The notes under the pieces: model-generated | The model's database searches: none | Seen by the model: the letters and a program-made list of their open reading frames with translations, nothing else | What the model was told of the DNA's origin: nothing | Translations under genes and position numbers: made by a program | Shown here: positions 1 through 7,969 of the stretch, in pieces | Numbering within the stretch: the stretch's first letter is position 1 | Layout of the letters: each line of letters opens with the position of its first letter | From: Nocardia higoensis NBRC 100133 | GTDB lineage: Bacteria; Actinomycetota; Actinomycetes; Mycobacteriales; Mycobacteriaceae | NCBI RefSeq assembly: GCF_000308595.1 | Contig: NZ_BAGA01000111.1 | Coordinates: forward strand, 1 to 64,000 | Length of the DNA: 64,000 nt | Direction: 5' to 3'

Positions 1-659
1 CCGACCCAGGTGAAGCACCGCTGCTGATTCCCGCCATCGAACACCACCGGCGGATACCCGTGCGCCAACCGCCACAGAGTCCGGGTGATGAAGAAGCTAC
101 TGTCCTGACCGGGGCCGTAGACATTGAACAACCGCAATGTCGTGAACCTCAACCCACGCCGCCGCCCGAGATCGAACAGCAGTTGCTCGGCCAGCAATTT
201 CGCCATCGCGTACACCCACCGCGGACGACTCGCGTCCCCGATCACGCAATCGGCCGTCTCCGACCACGGCACCTTCGGATTGCGGCCGAATACCTCACTC
301 GTACTGACGAAGACCATCGGCAGGTCGCGTTCCAGCGCTGCGTGCGCCACCACCCGCGTTCCGTTGAAGATGACATCGGCCACATCCTCGGCGTCCCGCA
401 GGTAATGCGAAATCCCTACATGAGAGGCCAGGTGGAACACCTGGTCCGCGCCGTCCAACGCCTCCGCGACCGCGCCCGCGTCGCGGACATCGACGACGCG
501 GCAATCGACGTCGACGCCGCGCCTCGACTCGGCTACTCGTGAGCATTGCCCGACGTCGACCAGATCGAGAACCGCCACCTCATCGCCGCGCGCCTCGAGC
601 CGCCCGAGCAGATGACCTCCGATGAACCCCATGCCACCTGTGAGCACGATTCTCGCCAC
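1..659 (-). CDS. NAD-dependent epimerase/dehydratase, cut by window edge
   Basis: Extended short-chain dehydrogenase of the sugar-nucleotide epimerase/dehydratase type. The N-terminus reads VARIVLTGGMGFIGGHLL, carrying the Rossmann TGxxGxxG motif. Further on come the VFHLAS segment after strand 4, an STSEVFG catalytic serine/threonine strand, a YAMAK active-site YxxxK and an LRLFNVYGPG segment. The GTG start is chosen because GGAGGAG lies about 7 nt upstream. The C-terminus is beyond position 1. The likely substrate is a nucleotide sugar, but this is not resolvable here. It is read away from its neighbours, so its pathway partners probably lie to the left of the window. Confidence 0.9.
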   Translation of the reverse strand, partial: MARIVLTGGMGFIGGHLLGRLEARGDEVAVLDLVDVGQCSRVAESRRGVDVDCRVVDVRDAGAVAEALDGADQVFHLASHVGISHYLRDAEDVADVIFNGTRVVAHAALERDLPMVFVSTSEVFGRNPKVPWSETADCVIGDASRPRWVYAMAKLLAEQLLFDLGRRRGLRFTTLRLFNVYGPGQDSSFFITRTLWRLAHGYPPVVFDGGNQQRCFTWV

Positions 660-1133
660 TGTGCACTCTCCTCCCCCGAATCTATTGGCCCTGATTCGTT
701 TCAACGTACAAAGCAGGGCCATCACCAAATAGTGTGAGCCACCAAAACAGCGAGTGTCAATCCCAAATATATTGCCCTGTAACGGTTTTCATATAGCCAG
801 CGCGAAGTGGCGGTGTCGCGTCAACGTGAGCGCACCGCCGCGTCCGACATCGCAGAAACAGTTGTCTACCTGCCGATACCTCTCCAGATCACTTCGTCGA
901 TCTCTATCTCGGCCCCCGGAGGTCCCCTCTCAGCCCCGAGCATCGACGCACTTCGCCGCAGCCGTCTGCACGCCTCGCTCGCCATGTGACCGGCCGGCCA
1001 CCTGAACCGCTGATTGCGGCGAACACCAACTTTCCCGTGCGGCCGATCGCCAGCAGCGGTGCACGGCGAAATTCGGCTTCGCCAGGACACCGCCGGACAG
1101 AATCTCGGCGATTTCCTCGCACCGCCGCGGCGT
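660..1133. other. 474-bp non-coding stretch
   Basis: No ORF here has both a ribosome binding site and a recognisable product. The first part is AT-richer than the flanks, as expected of the promoter region of the leftward epimerase. The right half is GC-rich and may be decayed coding sequence; I can assign nothing to it. Confidence 0.5.
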
Positions 1134-1571
1134 TCATGCCGATTCGTTCCCAGTGGGCCGCCGACGACACGGCAGGGCTCCGCCGTTGTCGACGTGGGCT
1201 TGGAGGTCGTCACTGATCGCGGCGTACACGGACTTCGCGTGACTGGTCGCGATCGTGGCGCTTTGCTCGCGGGTCCACCCCAAGCGGATCAGGATGCCGA
1301 TGGCGGCATCGAGTTCACTGGTGTAGCGCGGCTGATCGTCGTGGCTGGCAGCCTCGATCACGCGGGTGAACGTCGCGGTGTATTCGGTGCCGTACTGGGC
1401 GATCAGCTCATCGATGAACGCCCAGGTGCGCAGCAGAACGATTCCTTCCTCACTCCGCAACGTCGGCTGCGGCACCTGAGGCGGTTGATCGATCATCCCG
1501 ACAGCACGGCCCAACTCGACGGGCAGGCTCGAACAGACGCCTTCCGCCCGGATCTCGGTTCGGTGTTCCAT
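1134..1571 (-). CDS. Hypothetical protein, 145 aa
   Basis: Soluble, alpha-helical protein with no signal peptide or membrane segment. The central part (about residues 45-125) is rich in regularly spaced Leu, Ile and Ala (for example FIDELIAQYGTEYTATFTRVI and IGILIRLGWTREQSATIA), suggesting a helical bundle. I do not recognise the family. Codon use (G/C at third positions) is that of a real actinomycete gene. It lies 159 bp downstream of the overlapping cspA/methyltransferase operon on the same strand and could be a distal member or a separate unit. Confidence 0.6.
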   Translation of the reverse strand: MEHRTEIRAEGVCSSLPVELGRAVGMIDQPPQVPQPTLRSEEGIVLLRTWAFIDELIAQYGTEYTATFTRVIEAASHDDQPRYTSELDAAIGILIRLGWTREQSATIATSHAKSVYAAISDDLQAHVDNGGALPCRRRPTGNESA

Positions 1572-1730
1572 GATTGGCCGCTTTCATAAGTGTGTGCGGT
1601 TGGCGCCTCTGAGGCCCAGGGCGTTCGATGTGTCGCTGATGAACGGCTGACTTCGGCGAGGACGAGAGCCCGGCTGGACCCGGGCTGGACGCTTCGACCG
1701 CCCGATCGAGAACTCTCGCCAAATCAGTCC

Positions 1731-2231
1731 TCACCAGCGCGGTAAGGCCGGGACCTCGCCGCGCATAGCGGCGGTGGCTTCCTCGCTTCGCGTGCAGTGC
1801 TTCTCGTATCGGCCGATTTCGGCAAAGACGGTTCCCGGGTGTGGTCGATCGCCCGACAGCGGCGGAATGAGCCATCGCCGTCCCCGGGTGCAGGGGCCGG
1901 GCAGGATCACGACACTGTCGGCGCTGACGGTCACGGCTTTCGCGGCCTCGAGTGCCTCCTGCCACCGCGCATACAGGTCGGCCGGGGTCGGGTCGGTCAG
2001 CATGATCCATGTGCCGTTCTCGACGATGATCACCGGGCCGGGTTCGGTGAGTCGATCGTGGACCCACACCCCTAACGCCTCGTGCATCGCGACCGCGCCG
2101 ACGGTCGTCCAGCGCCGCACGACGATGTCCTGTGTTGCGCGGACGATGTCGCAGTCGAGACGGCAGAACCGCAGGTACTGATCTCGCTCCATCAGCACGT
2201 CCGGATCGATTTCCGGAGGAGACGGCCTCAC
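1731..2231 (-). CDS. Hypothetical protein, 166 aa, last gene of overlapping operon
   Basis: Unknown soluble protein. The N-terminal half is helical and ends in a VRRWTTVGAVAMHEALGVWV segment. The middle has a short beta-like stretch (GPVIIVENGTWIMLTDP), and the C-terminal half contains ADSVVILPGPCTRGRRWLIPPL. Small stand-alone proteins of this kind occur beside actinomycete accessory regulators, but I cannot name the domain. The GTG start overlaps the TGA of the 28-aa ORF upstream (GTGA), so its translation is probably coupled to that ORF. Confidence 0.6.
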   Translation of the reverse strand: MRPSPPEIDPDVLMERDQYLRFCRLDCDIVRATQDIVVRRWTTVGAVAMHEALGVWVHDRLTEPGPVIIVENGTWIMLTDPTPADLYARWQEALEAAKAVTVSADSVVILPGPCTRGRRWLIPPLSGDRPHPGTVFAEIGRYEKHCTRSEEATAAMRGEVPALPRW

Positions 2232-2314
2232 GACTTCTCGCCCACGGTCGCGGCTCGTCGTTTCGGCGGCCTGGCCGTGGCGAGGTGTTCGGCAACCTTT
2301 ACGCTCTCACTCAT
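2228..2314 (-). CDS. 28-aa micro-ORF within overlapping operon
   Basis: Starts ATGAGTGAGAGC, with its ATG overlapping the TGA of the 75-aa gene upstream (ATGA), and ends in a TGA that overlaps the GTG of the 166-aa gene downstream. The peptide MSESVKVAEHLATARPPKRR... is basic and probably unstructured in its second half. The two 4-bp overlaps are the main evidence that it is translated. It may serve to relay translating ribosomes rather than act as a protein. Confidence 0.5.
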   Translation of the reverse strand: MSESVKVAEHLATARPPKRRAATVGEKS

Positions 2315-2538
2315 CTGGATCCGTCCTCTTCCCCGCCGGCAGCGGGCAACGGCTCGGCATCGAGCCGTTGACGCACCCGGCAATGCGGTGAGCACCGCTC
2401 GTGCAGTCGCTGCGCCTGGAGGGCTTCGTGATCGGTCAGTGTCCCGGAGTCGGAGAGGCAGTCCGCGAGGTTGGTGTAGAGGTGGGGCAAGGTGTCCGGG
2501 GCCAGGTATCCAGGCATCGATTCGCTCATAGGGGTCAC
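2311..2538 (-). CDS. Small hypothetical protein with CxxxC motif, 75 aa
   Basis: Small soluble protein. The middle contains ALQAQRLHERCSPHCRVRQRL, a helical segment with two cysteines and a histidine (H-x-x-C-x-x-H-C) that could bind metal. A similar H-x-x-C-P-x-H-C pattern occurs in the 101-aa protein at 18862-19167, next to the other copy of the P450 locus, which suggests a small family. The GTG start overlaps the TGA of the methyltransferase gene by 4 bp, so it belongs to the same translationally coupled operon. Function unknown. Confidence 0.6.
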   Translation of the reverse strand: MTPMSESMPGYLAPDTLPHLYTNLADCLSDSGTLTDHEALQAQRLHERCSPHCRVRQRLDAEPLPAAGGEEDGSR

Positions 2539-3350
2539 GGTTTCCGTGCGAGGCCGCCGTAGGCGGGAAGCGTGCGGTGTTCACCGATCCGGGTGTGGTT
2601 GGGTCGCCAACGGCTGATCGATGTGAAGCCGGGCGCGACCAGGTCCAGACCTTCGAACACCGCGCGGAGCTGGCCCTTGGAACGCGGCACATAGGGGACG
2701 GCGCCGGTGGTGTTGTAGGTCTGGCACATCGCGGTGTACTCGGGGCAGTCGTCGGTGCCGTCCCACAGCAGCAGGTAGCTGCCCGGTGGGACGGCGGCCA
2801 TGATCGTGTGGACGATCCACAGCATGTCGATGTAGGAGCGTGCATGGCCGAGTACGCCCATGAACATCACCGCGATCGGTCGCGTGAAGTCCAGGAGGTC
2901 GGCGGCACGGGTGAGGATCTGTTCGGGGTCGTGGAAGTCTGCCTCGAGGCAGGAGGTGGCCCCGTCGGGGGTGGTGCTGGTGAGCAGTGCCCGCGCATGG
3001 GCGATGACGAGTGGGTCGTTGTCGACGTAGACGACCTTCGATTCCGGCGCGACGGCCTGGGCGATCTCGTGGGTGTTGACCGCGGCCGGTAGGCCGACGC
3101 CGATGTCGAGGAACTGCCGTACACCCGCACCCGCAGCGAGGTAGCCGACCGTGCGGTGCAGGAACTGGCTGGACTGCACCGCCATCGTGGTGATGGCGGG
3201 ATAGACGGCGGTGGCGGCGTCGCCAGAGATCCGGTCGAGGTCGTAGTAGTCCTTGCCGCCCATCCAGTAGTTCCAGACGCGTGCCGAATGCGGAATGTCG
3301 GTGCGGATCAGCGGGCACGCCGCGCCCGCGGGAGCTGCCGAGGCGGTCAC
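2535..3350 (-). CDS. S-adenosyl methyltransferase (Methyltransf_19/DUF574 family), 271 aa
   Basis: Recognised by the family's N-terminal signature DIPHSARVWNYWMGGKDYYDLD, which precedes a class I methyltransferase fold. Motif I is visible as FLDIGVGLPA (about residues 81-90), and the acidic end of beta2 as VVYVDNDPLV. Length (271 aa) is normal for the family. These proteins are abundant in Streptomyces and Nocardia; substrates are mostly unknown. The GTG start overlaps the stop of the cold-shock gene by 4 bp, and its own stop overlaps the next gene, so it is the core enzyme of a five-gene coupled operon. Confidence 0.9.
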   Translation of the reverse strand: MTASAAPAGAACPLIRTDIPHSARVWNYWMGGKDYYDLDRISGDAATAVYPAITTMAVQSSQFLHRTVGYLAAGAGVRQFLDIGVGLPAAVNTHEIAQAVAPESKVVYVDNDPLVIAHARALLTSTTPDGATSCLEADFHDPEQILTRAADLLDFTRPIAVMFMGVLGHARSYIDMLWIVHTIMAAVPPGSYLLLWDGTDDCPEYTAMCQTYNTTGAVPYVPRSKGQLRAVFEGLDLVAPGFTSISRWRPNHTRIGEHRTLPAYGGLARKP

Positions 3351-3550
3351 AGGGTCTTCACCTGCTTGGCGACCGGTCCCTTGGCACCGGTGCCGGACTG
3401 GAATTCGACGCGCTGTCCCTCGGTCAGGACGCGGAATCCTTCGGCCTGGATCTCGGAGTGGTGGACGAAGATGTCTTTGCCGCCGTGGTCAGGGATGATG
3501 AACCCGAAACCTTTCTCGGCATCGAACCAACGAACGGTTCCGTGTTCCAT
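3347..3550 (-). CDS. cspA: CspA-family cold-shock protein, 67 aa
   Basis: Full-length cold-shock domain: starts MEHGTVRWFDAEKGFGFI, with RNP1 (KGFGFI) and RNP2 (DIFVHHS) both intact and the usual C-terminal GPVAKQV. Such proteins bind single-stranded nucleic acids as RNA chaperones in the cytoplasm. ATG 3550 is chosen because the family begins there; the longer in-frame reading to 3928 joins an upstream pseudogene. A ribosome binding site (GAGG) lies upstream. The stop overlaps the methyltransferase start by 4 bp, an unusual partner for a cspA-type gene, so the pair is probably co-translated. Confidence 0.92.
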   Translation of the reverse strand: MEHGTVRWFDAEKGFGFIIPDHGGKDIFVHHSEIQAEGFRVLTEGQRVEFQSGTGAKGPVAKQVKTL

Positions 3551-3599
3551 GATCAAGGTCTCCTCGGCTGGGACGAGTGGTTGGCTGTGGGCTGTGGGC

Positions 3600-3889
3600 A
3601 GGTGTCGCGGTTGGTCGGAGACTCGTCGGCTGCCCGATGGCAGGCTGGTCGCGGAGCGGATCAGCGAAGCAGGAAATGGTCGCTGGTAGGGAAGCTGCTG
3701 TAGGTCGTCGACTGCGAGGCGGGCCAGACCTTGTCGCAGGGTGTGTTCTCGGCGAAGGGCTCCGCTACGCATCCGGCCGCCCGGTAGCGCTGGATCGGGT
3801 TTCAGCAGGCGCAGTCGAGCGATACCCGCGCGGCGGTCTCCTGCGGGATCCGGCCCCGTAGTGAGCCAGTGTGGGATCTCTGCGGCCAT
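3600..3889 (-). pseudogene. Fused relic of two genes (DUF8176-like N-terminus joined to 73-aa gene C-terminus)
   Basis: ATG 3889 opens MAAEIPHWLTTGPDP..., which matches the start of the conjugation-type protein at 19806 (MAVEIPHWLTAGPDP). After about 30 residues the sequence switches to a stretch matching the 73-aa gene at 16283-16504 (shared LRQGL/VRQGL, VDDL and QQLPYQR blocks). The junction lies near 3795-3800, after ctggatcggg, which is shared with 16433. A one-base length difference just after a conserved GAGAAC breaks the second part's frame. This is therefore a deletion product of a locus like 16.3-19.8 kb. It reads in frame into cspA but is unlikely to be functional. Confidence 0.75.
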
Positions 3890-3937
3890 GACAATCCCCT
3901 TCCCTGTCTTCGAGACGCAACTGGTCACCTTGTGCTG

Positions 3938-4848
3938 TCATCGACTGGATTCCGCGGTGGAGCCATCAACCGCCCTCACGCCATCCAGGTAGGCGGGCAG
4001 GGACTGGTGTCCGTGGGAGATGAAGCTCGGCAACGGCTTCAACTCGACCGCCTCGACAGCGAGAGCGAGTTCGGGGAAGCGCCCGAACAGGGCAGACAGG
4101 GCCTCGACGGCTTCCAGGCGGCCAGGGCCGCGCCCAGGCAGTGATGTGGCCCGTACCCGAAGGACAGGTGCTCCTTGTTCGGACGGGCGGGGTCGAAGGC
4201 GTCAGGGTCCGGTTCGTGCCAATCAGGGTTGCGATTGGCGGCAGCGATCGCGGCGATGATTGCCTCACCCGCCTTGATATGCACGTCGGCGATGTCGATA
4301 TTGGCGATCGCGTACCGCAACGGCAGGTTCGCCACCGGCGGCGCATACCGCAACGTCTCATCCACCAACTGTGACCAGGTGACGGTGCCGGTCCGCATTT
4401 GTCTCAGCAGTTCGGGCCTGGTCAGTACCTGATACACCGCCTGGTCGATGAGGTTGACGGTGGCGGCCCGATACCTGGCGTGCTCGGCACCGGAGCTGCG
4501 CAACGCGTTCGGACGCTTCTCCATCATCGGCCGCACCGGGCATTCCAACGGAATACCGCGCTGCCAGACGCTGGGATCGGCGGGGAAATATTCGGGATCG
4601 TTCAGAATCCCCAGCGCGGTCCAATAGCCGACCACCAACGTCGCGGGAACACCCGGAGCCAACCACACCGGCGCCAACGACCCGAACCGCTCCCACATCC
4701 GCTTGTATGCACCGTGTGGGTCGGCGGCGAAGTCGGCGGTATAGATCGGGACACGGAATTCGCTGCCTGTCTCGCGAGATCGCCCGTAATCCGGCGAGCG
4801 CGACGCTTCGAATGGGCAATCGGATGGCGCAATCATGAATAGCTCCAA
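3938..4848 (-). pseudogene. Chimeric, frameshifted cytochrome P450
   Basis: The first about 137 residues match the N-terminus of the P450 at 21188-22465 (shared APGVPATLV, FPADPS, MEKRPNALRS). From NLIDQAVYQVLTRP onward it matches the C-terminus of the adjacent P450 at 19855-21171. The join follows the alanine-threonine-valine of HARYRAATV, so the middle of both genes is missing, including most of the I-helix. The heme loop FGYGPHHCLG is present. Just after it one G is lost from the GGG of aggcgggcc (here aggcggcc, about 4120), shifting the frame; the ancestral frame then runs to the same ...STAES-R stop at 3938. Non-functional as a P450. Confidence 0.85.
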
Positions 4849-5156
4849 ATCAAGCGAATATTGGCAGTGGGATCACGGAGAGAGATCCAGAAATGGTCCT
4901 TGAATGCCGGGCCACCTCCAGCTCGACATCGCTGCCTCATCGCACGCACTCCGGCACTCTCGTCGGACAGGACTCGCCCGTGCGGTATCGGCGAGACAGC
5001 CGAACCTTCACGACGAGTGCGAAATTCATGCACCCCAGCATCGGCACACGATGAGGAAAGGGGAACTGCACTGCCACCGCACCGCACTGCAATACCACTG
5101 CACATCCACACTGGGCGACTGCCGCTCGCCGGCGGCTCGGTGGAAAACTGGGTGCC
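4849..5156. promoter_or_regulatory. Divergent intergenic region
   Basis: 308 bp between the leftward P450 relic and the rightward aminotransferase. It must carry the promoter of the rightward gene set. It is less GC-rich than its flanks near 4840-4870. I see no clear palindrome or -10/-35 pair that I would defend. Confidence 0.4.
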
Positions 5157-5942
5157 ATGATGGAACTCAACGGCGCCCCGGTCACCGGCGCCGACCTCGC
5201 CTCTCTGGCACTGGTCGGCTACGGACACTTCACCTCGATGCGGGTCGAGGAAGGCAGCGCGGTGCGTGGCCTGAACCTGCATCTGGACCGGCTGACCCGC
5301 GACTGTCGCACGGTCTTCGCCGCCGAGCTCGACACCGACCGCGTCCGCGAATACATCCGGCACGCCATCCGCGAAGCCGCCGCGCCGCTCATCGTCCGGG
5401 TTACCATGTACGACCCGGCGCTCACCCTCGCCAGGCCCGGAGCCGACGCCCAACCACAGGTTCTCATCACCATGCGGACCGCGCCGCCCGCGGCCACCAC
5501 CCCGCTGCGGCTGCAGTCGGTCGTATACTCCCGCGACCTGCCCAAGGTCAAACACGTCGGCCTCTTCGGTGCACTGCACCAGCGCGCCCTGGCCCAACGC
5601 GCCGGATACGACGACGTCGTATTCACCGAACCGGACGGCACGATCACCGAGATCGGCACCAGCAACATCGCGTTCATCCGAGGCGACGGTCAGCTGGTTT
5701 GGCCCCACGCCGAAGTACTCGTCGGCACCACCATGCGGTTGATCAACCAGGTCCGCGACGAAGAAGTCCTCACCGAGCGAGTCACCCTCTCCCAACTCCC
5801 CCACTACACAGGAGCCGTGGCGACCAACGCCGCGACCGGCGTCCGTGCCGTCACCGGCATCGATGACCACCAATGGCCCGAACACGCAGCCACGGCGAAA
5901 CTGCGCGCGCACTACGAATCCATTCCGCCACAGCGGATCTAG
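5157..5942 (+). CDS. Class IV aminotransferase, 261 aa
   Basis: PLP enzyme of fold type IV (branched-chain aminotransferase / D-amino-acid aminotransferase / aminodeoxychorismate lyase group). The PLP lysine is most likely K132 in LPKVKHVGLFGAL, and the phosphate-binding EIGTSNIAFI follows the strand DDVVFTEPDGTITE. The N-terminal domain has the GHFTSMRVEEGSAVRGLNLHLDRL pattern in which the sugar- or acid-binding arm usually lies. Length is on the short side but complete. The exact substrate cannot be read from the sequence. ATG 5157 or 5160 may be used. It is the first gene of a rightward set with an HTH-SUMF1 gene 67 bp downstream. Confidence 0.88.
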   Translation: MMELNGAPVTGADLASLALVGYGHFTSMRVEEGSAVRGLNLHLDRLTRDCRTVFAAELDTDRVREYIRHAIREAAAPLIVRVTMYDPALTLARPGADAQPQVLITMRTAPPAATTPLRLQSVVYSRDLPKVKHVGLFGALHQRALAQRAGYDDVVFTEPDGTITEIGTSNIAFIRGDGQLVWPHAEVLVGTTMRLINQVRDEEVLTERVTLSQLPHYTGAVATNAATGVRAVTGIDDHQWPEHAATAKLRAHYESIPPQRI

Positions 5943-6009
5943 CCTCAACCCACCACGAACGGCCACTAGGCTGATACGCCACCGCACACAAAAGGGGGGC
6001 TACGCGGAG

Positions 6010-6936
6010 ATGATCAGCCTGGTTCAGCCGTGGACCGGAGTAGAAGTCGCAGCACTGCGCCGGGCCCGACGCATGACGCTCATCGAGTTCGCCGCCTACC
6101 TCGGAGTCAGCGAACGCATCGTGTCCACCTGGGAAGCCAAAGGCGCTGACACCACGCCGCGCCCAGTCAATCAGGCCGCTCTGGACACCTCGCTCCAGCG
6201 ATTGAATCCCGACGAACTCGCCCGCTTCCTCCAGCTGGTGCCGGCTGAGGCCATCACCGACGCCCGCCAGGAGGAAGCCCTCGCCCAACCCGACCGCACC
6301 CGCCATCCTGTCGATGGACGGTGGATGAACAGGATCCCCGACGGCGTCTACCTGTCCGGACCGCTCGACCAACCCGTCTGGCTGCCCGAATACTGGATCG
6401 ATACCTACCCGATCACCAATAACGACTACGCCACGTTCGTCACCGCCGCCGGCCACCCGCCACCCCAACACTGGAACGGCCGCCGCCCACCACCCGACAT
6501 CACCGATCACCCCGTCGTATGGGTCACCCACGACGACGCCAGCGCCTACGCACAGTGGGCAGGAAAGCGACTCCCCACCTCCCAAGAGTGGGAAAAAGCC
6601 GCACGTGGCCCTCGCGGCGCGACCTGGCCCTGGGGAGACCAAGCAACCCCAGCCAAATGCAACTGCAAACGCGACCGCACCCAAGGCACCACCACACCCG
6701 TCGACCGCTACAAGTCCGGCGTCAGCCACTACGGCGTCTACGACCTCGCAGGCAACGTCTGGGAATGGCTCAGCACCGAAACCAGCTCCGGCCGGTACGA
6801 ACTCAAAGGCTCAAGCTTCCACTCCCTGCTCGAAACAGCCGCAGCAGCGATCTTCAACGACGCCGACCGACTGATGCTCGACGACGACACAGGCTTCCGC
6901 TGCGCCACAACCGATCTGAAAGATCCGGCTGAATAG
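6010..6936 (+). CDS. HTH-SUMF1 fusion protein (FGE-sulfatase-like domain), 308 aa
   Basis: Residues about 1-60 form a helix-turn-helix of XRE type (VAALRRARRMTLIEFAAYLG, SERIVSTWEAKG). Residues about 105-305 form a formylglycine-generating-enzyme-like fold, with DTYPITNNDYATFV, HPVVWVTHDDASAYAQWAGKRLPTSQEWEKAARG, WPWGD, YDLAGNVWEW and a terminal GFRCA. Only one of the cysteine positions of true FGE is visible, so a classical sulfatase-activating role is doubtful; related domains act in EgtB-type iron enzymes or bind ligands. ATG 6010 has AAGGGGGG about 10 nt upstream. The longer reading from 5845 overlaps the aminotransferase and is rejected. Confidence 0.88.
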   Translation: MISLVQPWTGVEVAALRRARRMTLIEFAAYLGVSERIVSTWEAKGADTTPRPVNQAALDTSLQRLNPDELARFLQLVPAEAITDARQEEALAQPDRTRHPVDGRWMNRIPDGVYLSGPLDQPVWLPEYWIDTYPITNNDYATFVTAAGHPPPQHWNGRRPPPDITDHPVVWVTHDDASAYAQWAGKRLPTSQEWEKAARGPRGATWPWGDQATPAKCNCKRDRTQGTTTPVDRYKSGVSHYGVYDLAGNVWEWLSTETSSGRYELKGSSFHSLLETAAAAIFNDADRLMLDDDTGFRCATTDLKDPAE

Positions 6937-7030
6937 ACTGCCACCGTTGTGAATCTTCGGCGATCTCGGGCCCAGGGCCCTTCGCGGTCACCGCAAGCTC
7001 CCCAGAACGCACTCCTCTGAATTGCTGCCA

Positions 7031-7963
7031 ATGTGCATCGCAGTCGCGCCGTTCAAGCCGAGGCGTACCCGCGGTTTCGCGACGGCGATCGGGGCCGCCA
7101 CGTCCAGGCGGGTCATCGAATCCGCTGTCCACGGCTTGGTCGAACGCCACCGCCGACCCGGGGACACGCACCTGTGTGTGGCCGGAGGTGTCATGGAGGA
7201 CTTTGTCGCCGTCCGCAAACTCCGGACCGGTGCCGGGTTCGCCGATATCTACGCCGCGCCCGCGTGCGGAGACGCCGGCACCGCGCTCGGCGCGGCCCTG
7301 GTGGTCGCCGCCGCGCACGGCCACCGTCCGGATCGGCTCGAGCACATCCAGCTCGGCCCGGCCTTCACCGATCCAGAAATCCACGCGGTCCTGGCCGAGT
7401 GCGCGATCGCCTCCACCGTCACCGACGACCCGGCCGACAGCGCTGCCGAACTGTTGGCCCGCGGCCACATCGTGGCCTGGTTCCAGGGACGAATGGAGTA
7501 CGGGCCCCGCGCTCTGGGAGCACGCTCGCTGCTGGCCGACCCATCCACCGTGGCGATGCGAGAGCGGGTCAACCGCATCAAACGACGCGAAGAGTTCCGC
7601 CCCTTCGGCCCGTCGGTACTGTCCGAACACGTCGCAGAGTTATTCGGCCGCAACGACATCCGCGCACCGTTCATGTCGTTCACCCTGCCCACCGCCGATC
7701 GCGGCCCTATCATCGCGGCCACCCACGTCGATGCCACCAGCCGACCCCAGACCGTGCCGCCCGGCGGTGGCCTGTATCGGCGGCTGATCGAGCGATTCCA
7801 TCAGCGCACCGGCATTCCCGCTGTGCTCAACACCAGCCTGAACTCCGGCTGGGAACCGATCATCGCCGACCCGGCCCAAGCGCTGGCGTTCTTCTTTACC
7901 TGCCCGGCCGATGCGCTGGTGATCGGCTCCCACATCGTCACCAAACACCGCGACCGGCGGTGA
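7031..7963 (+). pseudogene. Carbamoyltransferase, N-terminally truncated, 310 aa
   Basis: C-terminal half of a NodU/CmcH-type O-carbamoyltransferase: the end of the ATPase-like domain (HLCVAGGVMEDFVAVRKL, GDAGTALGAALV) followed by the YrdC-like carbamoyltransferase C-terminal domain (GRMEYGPRALGARSLLADPS, RREEFRPFGPSVL, LNTSLNSGWEPI). Full-length family members are about 550-600 aa, so about half, including the N-terminal metal/ATP-binding histidines, is missing. The start is arbitrary (ATG 7031 or TTG 7022). It lies 85 bp after the SUMF1 gene and 6 bp before the methyltransferase. It is probably inactive unless the family has a short form. Confidence 0.7.
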
Positions 7964-7969
7964 CACGCG

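Noticed and set aside
3347..3928. 193-aa extended cold-shock protein
   Set aside because: The first about 126 codons are a relic of two other genes fused in frame; the cold-shock domain starts at 3550.
4833..5987. 384-aa leftward ORF
   Set aside because: Antisense to the class IV aminotransferase; repetitive Gly/Val/Asp composition typical of a shadow of a high-GC gene, with no motif.
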